From JBLHKS01 sp047620505 (lineage in GTDB: Bacteria; Verrucomicrobiota; Verrucomicrobiia; Verrucomicrobiales; DEV007), in contig JBLHKS010000183.1 of NCBI GenBank assembly GCA_047620505.1, positions 1 to 14,060 on the forward strand: DNA of 14,060 nt, written 5' to 3'. Shown one piece after another: positions 6,783 through 13,493 of the stretch (the first letter of the stretch is position 1; each line of letters opens with the position of its first letter). The translations under genes and the position numbers were made by a program. The notes under the pieces are model-generated. The model had not been told where the DNA came from. It worked only from the letters and a program-made list of their open reading frames with translations, and searched no databases.

Positions 6783-8171
6783 TCAGCGCAGTTCAGCTCT
6801 CTCGGCAGAAAAAACATTCCCGATCGGTTCCGCTGGCAAAGTCGCTTTCCAGTCATTTATCTTCGCCAGCAGCTGCTGGACGACTTCCGGATTCGCCTCC
6901 TTCAGATCGCTCTTTTCAAACGGATCAGCCACCACGTCGAAGAGTTCGAAATGGGTGAAATCTCGATTGGCTACCAGCTTCCATTGCTGATCAAGCACGG
7001 CGTAAGAAACCCAATGGTCAGGCTTGCCCTTCTGAGCAGGCCAAGGTGCCTGTGATTTCCAGAACAACGGCTTAGTTCGTGCGCTGGCGTCCGCGTCGCC
7101 CGTCAAAACCGCGACCTGACTAACTCCATCCGGTTTGTAGTCAGCCGGAATGTTAACCCCTGCAATCTCACAGAATGTCGGAAGCAGATCCACTGCGGAA
7201 ATCAGAGATTTATTATCAACTTCGCCAGCCGCGATTTTTCCGGGCCATCGCGCAATGAACGGAACGTTGATTCCTCCCTCGAACAACGAAGCCTTGTAGC
7301 CGCGTCGCCCGCCTGTGATCCCTTTTGCTCCGCCAATCCCCCACCCTGCCCCGGTTGCCGTATCGTAGCTGAGTTCGAGCTTACTATTCGGAGCACCACG
7401 GGCTGGGCCGTTGTCGGAGCTGAAAATCACGAGCGTATTTTCGGAAACCTCCAATCGGTCCAGCATCTCAAGAACCTCGCCGATCCGGTCATCTGCGTGG
7501 GACAAAACGGACGCGTAAATCGCATCCGCGGGGCTTTCCATATCGCGAAAACGCCATTCGTATTTCGGCACCGTGTGGAAAGGCGTATGCGGCTCGTGCA
7601 GCCAGAGATTCACAAAAAACGGTTTTCCGTCAGCGACCGATTTTTCGATAAACGCGTTAGCATGCTTCGAATCTTCGTGGACTGGCATTTGCTCGCCAGC
7701 GCAGTTGAACGCGCCATATTCGTCATACCCGTATTCGCTCGGGAGCGGTGAATCTGGAATCATGTTGTTCGCCAAGTGCCATTTCCCGAAGTGAGCCGTC
7801 GCGTAGCCAGCCGATTGCAGAAATCGCGGAAGCGTACTCGCCTTGGGGTCGAGCCAATCGGGCATACCACGTTTGGCGTTGCTCGGAACCCACGCGAAGT
7901 GGCCATCGATGCTGTAGCGAGCTGGAAAATGGCCGGTCATCACCGCCGTTCGACTCGGCGAGCAGACGCCGCTGGCAACAGTAAAACGATGGAAGTCGGT
8001 TCCCTCAGCCGCGATTCGATCAATGTTAGGAGTTTTAACATAGGGATGCCCATGACAACTGAGATCGCCCCAGCCCCAATCATCGGCAAAGATGAACAGA
8101 ATATTTGGCTTGGATTCGCCGACGGCCTGCGTGGCGAATAAGATCAGTAGAGAAAAAATTCGGATTGTCAT
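6783..8171 (-). CDS. Secreted sulfatase (S1 family), canonical CSPSR active site
   Basis: The 462-residue product has a short signal peptide (MTIRIFSLLILFATQAVG) followed by KPNILFIFADDWGWGD, with metal ligands D30 and D31. The formylglycine motif C70-S-P-S-R74-T-A-V-M-T-G is canonical. K130 and H132 in GKWHLA, H192 and H195 in LHEPHTP, D253-N254 in SSDNGPARG and K293 in GYKASLFEGG fill the other expected catalytic positions, so the enzyme should be active once matured. The family hydrolyses sulfate esters, usually on polysaccharides in this bacterial group; the precise sugar linkage is not deducible. The ATG overlaps the stop of the upstream LamG gene as ATGA, and the next sulfatase follows after 20 bases. 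This indicates one transcript and linked translation. The two sulfatases differ clearly in active-site context and so probably act on different linkages. Confidence 0.96.
   Translation of the reverse strand: MTIRIFSLLILFATQAVGESKPNILFIFADDWGWGDLSCHGHPYVKTPNIDRIAAEGTDFHRFTVASGVCSPSRTAVMTGHFPARYSIDGHFAWVPSNAKRGMPDWLDPKASTLPRFLQSAGYATAHFGKWHLANNMIPDSPLPSEYGYDEYGAFNCAGEQMPVHEDSKHANAFIEKSVADGKPFFVNLWLHEPHTPFHTVPKYEWRFRDMESPADAIYASVLSHADDRIGEVLEMLDRLEVSENTLVIFSSDNGPARGAPNSKLELSYDTATGAGWGIGGAKGITGGRRGYKASLFEGGINVPFIARWPGKIAAGEVDNKSLISAVDLLPTFCEIAGVNIPADYKPDGVSQVAVLTGDADASARTKPLFWKSQAPWPAQKGKPDHWVSYAVLDQQWKLVANRDFTHFELFDVVADPFEKSDLKEANPEVVQQLLAKINDWKATLPAEPIGNVFSAERAELR
6868..6877. repeat. Iterated palindrome copy 5 (AGCAGCTGCT)
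   Basis: Near the 3' end of the canonical sulfatase gene, read as Gln-Gln-Leu-Leu on the minus strand. The full 12-base palindrome is present. Confidence 0.8.
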
Positions 8172-11092
8172 GATTCTGGAAAAAATCGGATTGCGCGGAC
8201 TTTGTCGCCGCCAGTTGGAAGATTGAAAGTCTGACTCCAGGTTCGAGTCACGGGATCAAAATCGGTCTGCCAAAAATCGGAGCCGTGAACACTTTGATCG
8301 ACTGCGACGCCATCGACAAGCAGTTGATAGCCCGCGTGTGATTTGAGGCCTTTGAACGAGATCGGCACGTGGCCGAGACCGCCTGACAGACTAAAATCGG
8401 CGGCTCCATCTTTAGTTTGAATGCGAATGTCAGGATAAATGCGCTCCAAAATTCCGATCTTCATTTCCACCCTTCGATCATTGCCGAGAGCTTCCCGCTG
8501 GATCATTTTCCACGTGTTTTCGTCCGACTCTAGCGCTTCTCGCAGCGCTTTGTTTGGCCCGTAGTAGTCTTTGGCAAACTGCGGAACGACGATGTGCTCG
8601 ATTGTAGCCTCAATGAAATCGCCAGGCTCCAAACGCATCACGCCAGGCGGCGGCAGAATGTCCAGTGTCGAAGTTTGGACCGCCCCTCGATCCAGCCCCC
8701 GCTCAGCGATCCAAGGGAAAGCCTCCTGTCCGCCCAGCCGAGCCTTCCACTCGCGAATCACAATTCCCCGGTTTGCCCAGGCCCCTGGTTTTTCGTTTTC
8801 GCGCGGCACGGCTTGATGCAGCGACGCCCAGCGTATTCGCCCCGGAAATTCTAACGGCTCAGTTCGATAAACATCGCCACCCCACTGCGTTTTCCACTCG
8901 CGAAGCAATCCGGATTCGTTGCCAATCGCCATCGCCCGCTCTCCGGTCTGACTGTAGCTGTCTGCTCCGATCTGGAAGATCGCCAAGCGCGAAAAATCGG
9001 TCGGCTGCGTCACGTCGAGCCGAATTCGGTAAACTCCGCGCAAAAGATCATCACCGCGAGCCAGACAAACCGTTGCCGAATGCCGAAGGCCATCGCCGAT
9101 GCGCCCCGCGTAACTCACTTCCGTAAGACACGGCCCCTGGCGATGATAAGTCGTCTGCATTCCGGAGTGCGGGACTCGACCGCCTGCCTGATCGAATAAG
9201 CGGAAAAAATCGCCGCCGCCGACATTGCTCGTCCACCCCCAGGGCTTGCCTTCACCCATCGAACTCACCATCAGCGGACGCACATCCGTGATCGCGCATT
9301 TCCCCTGAACCTGGTCAGGCTCAAAACAAATGCTCTCGCCCCAGGAGCCTAACGCGCTTTGATCCCAGAGTTGATTGCTTCCCCAACCGATCAGACTGAG
9401 CTGCGAATGCGAAGCCGCAGGCAGGCCGCCCCAATGGCCATAGACCAAGACGAGTTCCAGCTCGACCTCAGCAGCTGCTGGCAGGCGAACCTGCGAAATT
9501 CCATGAAACCACTGCCCGGAGTAGACGCCTCCTTCCGGATCATTGTGCCAATTTTTGCTGAGCTGAACGGGTATTCCAGTGGGATTTCCATCTTGATCAC
9601 GGAGGATTGCCGAAAGGCCAGTGATCGGCGTGCCAATGCGCTGGCGAAACCCACGCGCGGTTTTCTCAAACATCAGCCGCGCGGTTTTCTCCGTGTCGGT
9701 TGGGTTCGAAAGTGTAAAACGGACACGCTCGATCGAATCGTTGCTCGGGCCTTCAACTTCGGGCGGCAAAATCGGCTCGACGCCGTCAAGATTCATGACA
9801 TGCCAGCCGAGGGACGGATCAAATTGAATGGGGCGCTCCGCAGTCACGGCGATTTCACTTTCAGGATCGATCTTTACCAACGCAGCCGGGTCGATCACCA
9901 ACGAAACTCCATCTTGGGCGTCTCCGCTTTCGGCCAGATCTCCCAAACTGATATTCAGCCGCGCATTTTCCCACTCCGCTCGCGGCTGGGCCAAAGCTGC
10001 CTTACCGCTTTCGCTAAACAACCACTGGCTGACTGGTTTCAACTTCGGTCGATCGATCTCCGGCTTCACAAAATGCAACCGCAATTCTTCCAATGTCAGG
10101 GCGCGGTCGTAGAGACGAACCTCATCGATCACTCCGCGAAATCGATAGCCATCACCCGAGTTATCTTGCCTGCGCCCGAAAGCCAGCCCGCCGGGAATCG
10201 GCGTTCGCTTCAAGTTGATCTCGGTCTCTCCTGCCAGCGCGCCGTTGGCGAACAGACGAAGCATTTTACCGTCGTAGCTAACCGCCAGATGATTCCACGC
10301 CGCCAGTTTCAATTCGCTGGCTCGCGAGCGCGCTGTTACAAAAAGGTTCTCGCGCCCACCGCCGATATTCATCCTCGCCTCCACATTCCGACCGTGCCGA
10401 ATCATGATTCCGATGTTGCCGTCAGCCTGCTCGTGAAAATTTTTACAGACCAGCCAGGGGGGCGTGTCTCCGGCTTGATAATCGTCAGGCACGAAGGCCC
10501 ACAATTCCAAAGTAAACGTTTCCGGGACCGTGATCGAATCGATCTCAAAATGATTCGAGCCGTCCAATCCGAACCCGCCACGAACCCGGCCAAAGCTGGA
10601 TTCTCCGGCTTGAATCGGTCTTGCCCCTGGATGCGCCGACAGAATCAGCGAGAGCCGATCCGACCACGCAGCCGTCTCAAATCGAGCATCGACATTCAAT
10701 TTTGATCCGTCCTCCGCCTCAAAAACCAGGTCGGTGACATCGGCTCGCTGAAAAAACCTCCCAGATTCGATCAACCGCGGGCCGCGATGACGCGTCCATT
10801 CGCCGCCCCTGACACAATCATAACTTTTCCCGTCGACATCGATGTTCAGAGCCAATTCCGAGCCTGCTAACTGAGCCTTCAGCGTCTGAGTATCTAGGAC
10901 AAATTTGTAATACCCGGTTTCGATGCAACGCCGCCAAGGTGCATCTTTTACAACTCCGGGAAATCCGTCCTCCCACCACATCGAAGTTCGATCCTCAACT
11001 CGAGGCATCAGATCAATCAAACTCGGCGGCTCCGCTTGAAGCGAAGCGAAGCCAAACAACGCCAACAACCCGAAAAAAGTGCCCCTCTTCAT
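8168..11092 (-). CDS. Large secreted protein with an internal LamG/concanavalin-like domain
   Basis: I start this gene at the ATG at 11092, giving 974 residues with a signal peptide (MKRGTFFGLLALFGFASLQA). The frame is open up to 11320, but the extra 76 residues lie inside the preceding oxidoreductase gene and hide the signal peptide. Residues 172-342 form a LamG/concanavalin A-like jelly roll: TFTLELWAFVP, WNHLAVSYDGKMLRLFANG, and the closing signature GVIDEVRLYDRALTLEEL. Such domains usually bind carbohydrate or are structural. The first 170 residues (tryptophan-rich WWEDGFPG region) and the last 600, apparently beta-rich with no catalytic motif I can recognise, are of unknown function. Its place between the oxidoreductases and the two sulfatases, with a 4-base overlap into the next gene, suggests an extracellular or periplasmic role in binding or processing the same sulfated substrate. 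An uncharacterised glycan-active enzyme cannot be excluded. Confidence 0.88.
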   Translation of the reverse strand: MKRGTFFGLLALFGFASLQAEPPSLIDLMPRVEDRTSMWWEDGFPGVVKDAPWRRCIETGYYKFVLDTQTLKAQLAGSELALNIDVDGKSYDCVRGGEWTRHRGPRLIESGRFFQRADVTDLVFEAEDGSKLNVDARFETAAWSDRLSLILSAHPGARPIQAGESSFGRVRGGFGLDGSNHFEIDSITVPETFTLELWAFVPDDYQAGDTPPWLVCKNFHEQADGNIGIMIRHGRNVEARMNIGGGRENLFVTARSRASELKLAAWNHLAVSYDGKMLRLFANGALAGETEINLKRTPIPGGLAFGRRQDNSGDGYRFRGVIDEVRLYDRALTLEELRLHFVKPEIDRPKLKPVSQWLFSESGKAALAQPRAEWENARLNISLGDLAESGDAQDGVSLVIDPAALVKIDPESEIAVTAERPIQFDPSLGWHVMNLDGVEPILPPEVEGPSNDSIERVRFTLSNPTDTEKTARLMFEKTARGFRQRIGTPITGLSAILRDQDGNPTGIPVQLSKNWHNDPEGGVYSGQWFHGISQVRLPAAAEVELELVLVYGHWGGLPAASHSQLSLIGWGSNQLWDQSALGSWGESICFEPDQVQGKCAITDVRPLMVSSMGEGKPWGWTSNVGGGDFFRLFDQAGGRVPHSGMQTTYHRQGPCLTEVSYAGRIGDGLRHSATVCLARGDDLLRGVYRIRLDVTQPTDFSRLAIFQIGADSYSQTGERAMAIGNESGLLREWKTQWGGDVYRTEPLEFPGRIRWASLHQAVPRENEKPGAWANRGIVIREWKARLGGQEAFPWIAERGLDRGAVQTSTLDILPPPGVMRLEPGDFIEATIEHIVVPQFAKDYYGPNKALREALESDENTWKMIQREALGNDRRVEMKIGILERIYPDIRIQTKDGAADFSLSGGLGHVPISFKGLKSHAGYQLLVDGVAVDQSVHGSDFWQTDFDPVTRTWSQTFNLPTGGDKVRAIRFFPES
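9470..9479. repeat. Iterated palindrome copy 6 (AGCAGCTGCT)
   Basis: In the LamG exoprotein gene, read as Ala-Ala-Ala (GCA GCT GCT) on the minus strand. The full 12-base palindrome is present. Confidence 0.8.
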
Positions 11093-11144
11093 TTCACAAA
11101 GCTCGCCTAACCAAAATCCAGCTCGCGCACCGAATTCGCAAAGC

Positions 11145-12308
11145 CTAGACCTGCGGAAATTTGAGCCACTTTTCGCTCGAAGCCGAACTCCGAACGGCGG
11201 TGTCGACGAACGCCATTCCAGCGATGCCGTCTTCGATCGTTGGGAAATCGTAGCCTTCCACAGGAGCTGGATTGCCGTCGATCTGATCGATAATCGCGCG
11301 AGCGGCGGCGAGATAGACATTCGCGAACGCCTCGATGAAACCTTCCGGGTGCGCGAACGGAGTCCGGGTGTAGCCGTGATCAGCAGCTGCTGAACTGATG
11401 TAATCGTTTCCGCGGCGATAGATTTTGCGCGGAGCGTTTGCGTATTTCACGATCAACTCGTTCGGCTCTTCCTGATGCCACTCGATCGAAGATTTCGTTC
11501 CGTAAACGCGGATACAAAGCGCGTTTTCATCTCCATTGGAAATCTGTGAGGCATAAATGATTCCCTTCGCGCCACCGCCGAAACGGACGAGCACGTTTCC
11601 GTCGTCATCCAGCTGTCGACCAGGGATGAACGCGGTCAATTCCGCGCACATTTCGTCGATCTCGAGACCGGTTATGTAACGAATCAAGTTGTGCGCGTGC
11701 GTTCCGATATCGCCCATGCAATTCGAGGCGCCCGCGATGTTGGGATCGGCTCGCCAGTTGCTGATTTTGCCTTGTCCCTCGCCTTCAACGTCACCAACCG
11801 CGTAGCCCTGAGGATATTCGGCAACGATTTTGAGAATCCGGCCCAAATCGCCGTCCTTGACCATCCGCTTGGCCTCTTTGACCATCGGGTAACCCGTGTA
11901 GTTGTGAGTCAGCGCGAAGATTTTTCCGCTGTTCTGAACTACCTGACGAAACTCGTCCGCTTGATCGATGCTGTGGCAAAGCGGCTTGTCGCAGATCACA
12001 TTGATTCCCGCTTCAAGGAACGTTTTCGCGACGTCGAAGTGGAGGTGATTCTGGACGACGATGCTAACGAAATCGACTTTATCCGGACGGGCAGCTTCGG
12101 CTTGCGCCATTTCCTGGTAGGATCCGTAAACGCGGCTCGGATCGAGAAAGAAATCTTCGCCGCTAAGCCGTGATTTCTCAGGATCTGAGGAAAACGCGCC
12201 AGCAACCAGTTCGATTTTGCCGTCCAGATTTGCCGCCATGCGGTGGACCGAGCCGATGAAAGCGCCACGGCCGCCACCGACCATTCCCATGCGAAGTTTA
12301 CGATTCAT
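11145..12308 (-). CDS. Gfo/Idh/MocA family NAD(P)-dependent oxidoreductase 1
   Basis: The 387-residue product opens with a Rossmann nucleotide-binding motif, GMVGGGRGAFIG (8-19). CDKPL (105-109) is the family's EKP motif with Asp for Glu and keeps catalytic K107. GDIGTHAHNL begins at residue 198 and supplies the conserved Asp199 and His203 of the C-terminal catalytic domain. The length is typical. Members oxidise or reduce sugar and cyclitol hydroxyls, commonly at C2 or C3, with NAD(P). There is no signal peptide or Tat motif, so it should be cytoplasmic, unlike the Tat-exported relatives frequent in this phylum group. No Shine-Dalgarno site is seen before the ATG; a 14-base tandem repeat fills the gap upstream. 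It lies 47 bases after oxidoreductase 2 and 52 bases before the LamG gene, so probably in the same operon. The two paralogues are strongly diverged from each other, suggesting different substrates or successive steps. Confidence 0.94.
   Translation of the reverse strand: MNRKLRMGMVGGGRGAFIGSVHRMAANLDGKIELVAGAFSSDPEKSRLSGEDFFLDPSRVYGSYQEMAQAEAARPDKVDFVSIVVQNHLHFDVAKTFLEAGINVICDKPLCHSIDQADEFRQVVQNSGKIFALTHNYTGYPMVKEAKRMVKDGDLGRILKIVAEYPQGYAVGDVEGEGQGKISNWRADPNIAGASNCMGDIGTHAHNLIRYITGLEIDEMCAELTAFIPGRQLDDDGNVLVRFGGGAKGIIYASQISNGDENALCIRVYGTKSSIEWHQEEPNELIVKYANAPRKIYRRGNDYISSAAADHGYTRTPFAHPEGFIEAFANVYLAAARAIIDQIDGNPAPVEGYDFPTIEDGIAGMAFVDTAVRSSASSEKWLKFPQV
11382..11391. repeat. Iterated palindrome copy 7 (AGCAGCTGCT)
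   Basis: In the oxidoreductase 1 gene, read as Ala-Ala-Ala (GCA GCT GCT) on the minus strand. The full 12-base palindrome CAGCAGCTGCTG is present. Confidence 0.8.
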
Positions 12309-12317
12309 GGTGAGAAA

Positions 12318-12345
12318 TTTTCAGTTTAAAGTTTTCAGTTTCAAG
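12318..12345. repeat. Two tandem 14-base units between the oxidoreductase genes
   Basis: TTTTCAGTTTAAAG (12318-12331) is followed directly by TTTTCAGTTTCAAG (12332-12345), differing at one base. The units fill most of the 47-base gap between the two oxidoreductase genes and end two bases before palindrome copy 8. The stretch is much more AT-rich than its surroundings. I saw no other copy in the window. Function is unknown; on the minus strand it would form the leader just before the oxidoreductase 1 start. Confidence 0.7.
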
Positions 12346-12347
12346 TC

Positions 12348-12357
12348 AGCAGCTGCT
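12348..12357. repeat. Iterated palindrome copy 8 (AGCAGCTGCT), partly intergenic
   Basis: Lies across the TAG stop of oxidoreductase 2 and the following gap, so it is not explained by protein sequence. The right-hand outer base is A rather than G. It directly follows the 14-base tandem repeat at 12318-12345. Confidence 0.8.
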
Positions 12358-13435
12358 AGAGCGCGACGGGTGCGCCGGACTCGCTGGATTGGTAGAGCGC
12401 ATCGATGATTTTCATCAACTTGAGCGCTTGATCGGGCGTGTTGAGCGGGGCTTCGGTGCCTTCGATTGCGGCAACGAAATTCGCAGCCGAGCGGCTTCGT
12501 CCCATGTCCTCACATTCCTCCACAACGATGGAGCGATTAACGGAGTTACCCTGCTCTTGAACGTAAAGTTCGCAGGAATCGATCGCCGTGTCGTCAAGGC
12601 CGTCCGAGCCGAAAAGACGTTCGACTTTGCCGCCAGCGCCCTTGCCCTGGAAGACCACAGAAACCTCCTCGCGCTTTACCATTTCGGCCCACGAGATCTG
12701 CGTCGAAATGACCTGACCCGTCTCAAAAGTGATGAAGCCGTGAACGGCAGATTCGACGTCGGTGACGCCGTCTTCGCGATCTGGAATTCCCCACGGGCCC
12801 TTGAAGGCTTTGTTCGTGATGAAATCGTCGAACGTCTTCGCGAGAACGTGCGCCGGCTCCGGGTAACCCATAAAATAGAGCGCAAGGTCGAGCATGTGAA
12901 GCAGGTCGATCGTCGGACCGCCGCCGCTGAGCGATTTGGTCGTGAACCATCCGCCAAGGCCGGGAATTCCGGTGCGGCGAATCCACTTGGCTTGGGCTGA
13001 ATTGACCTGGCCAACCGTGCCGTCGTTGATGTAGCCCATCATCGCGTAAGACTCGGGTCTCGCGCGGTTGTTGAAGTTGAACATCAGCCGTTTTCCGCTG
13101 GCGTCGGCGGCATCGATCATCCCTTGAACCTCAGCCGCGTTCAAAGCGGGAGGTTTTTCACAAAAAACGTGTTTCCCGGCGTTGAGCGCCTCGACCGAAA
13201 GCGGAGCGTGAAACTTGTTAGGGACGATGATCGAAACTGCGTCGATGTCCGGATTGGCCAGCATCTCGGCCACGTTTCCATAGACCTTGGAAATGCCGTT
13301 TGCGTCCGCCACTTGCTGCGCGGCGTCGACAGCGACATCCGCGATGGCCACGACCTCACCGCCAGCATCTTGAAAGCCCTTCAAATGATAGCTGAACATG
13401 CCGCCAGCTCCGATGATTCCGATTCGTGTAGCCAT
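12356..13435 (-). CDS. Gfo/Idh/MocA family NAD(P)-dependent oxidoreductase 2
   Basis: The 359-residue product starts at once with a Rossmann fold, RIGIIGAGGMFSYH (4-17). CEKPP (92-96) is the canonical EKP motif with catalytic K94. GGGPTIDLLHMLDLALYFMG (171-190) carries Asp177 and His180/181-region residues in the place of the family's catalytic D-x-x-x-H, so the spacing here is DLLH rather than the commoner DxGxH. The expected role is sugar or cyclitol dehydrogenation, cytoplasmic since no export signal is present. It precedes oxidoreductase 1 and follows the DUF1080 gene in the minus-strand unit. A possible promoter with a duplicated TTGACT element lies in the 58 bases before it, so it could head a sub-operon. 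The stop codon TAG lies inside the eighth copy of the AGCAGCTGCT palindrome. There is no evident ribosome binding site, only an A-rich run just before the ATG. Confidence 0.94.
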   Translation of the reverse strand: MATRIGIIGAGGMFSYHLKGFQDAGGEVVAIADVAVDAAQQVADANGISKVYGNVAEMLANPDIDAVSIIVPNKFHAPLSVEALNAGKHVFCEKPPALNAAEVQGMIDAADASGKRLMFNFNNRARPESYAMMGYINDGTVGQVNSAQAKWIRRTGIPGLGGWFTTKSLSGGGPTIDLLHMLDLALYFMGYPEPAHVLAKTFDDFITNKAFKGPWGIPDREDGVTDVESAVHGFITFETGQVISTQISWAEMVKREEVSVVFQGKGAGGKVERLFGSDGLDDTAIDSCELYVQEQGNSVNRSIVVEECEDMGRSRSAANFVAAIEGTEAPLNTPDQALKLMKIIDALYQSSESGAPVAL

Positions 13436-13451
13436 TTTTTTGAGGGCGTGA

Positions 13452-13492
13452 ATTTAAGCGTTGTGTGGGTCAGCTAGTCAACAAAAAGTCAA
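13452..13492 (-). promoter_or_regulatory. Possible sigma70-like promoter upstream of oxidoreductase 2
   Basis: On the minus strand TTGACT occurs twice, at 13492-13487 and 13481-13476. The second is followed after 18 bases by TTAAAT (13457-13452), matching four of six bases of a -10 box, 16 bases before the ATG at 13435. The duplicated TTGACT could also be an operator half-site pair. The gap is AT-rich compared with the genes around it. Promoter rules for this bacterial group are poorly known, so this is tentative. Confidence 0.22.
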
Positions 13493-13493
13493 T

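Noticed and set aside
9359..10705. Plus-strand open frame of 448 codons
   Set aside because: Antisense shadow of the LamG exoprotein gene, long because of GC-rich codon use; its product has no recognisable motif and there is no operon logic for it.
11093..11320. N-terminal extension of the LamG protein to a start at 11320
   Set aside because: The extension overlaps the oxidoreductase 1 coding region, has odd composition, and would bury the good signal peptide that begins at the ATG at 11092.
12389..13000. Plus-strand open frame of 203 codons
   Set aside because: Antisense to oxidoreductase 2, which has clear Rossmann and EKP motifs.
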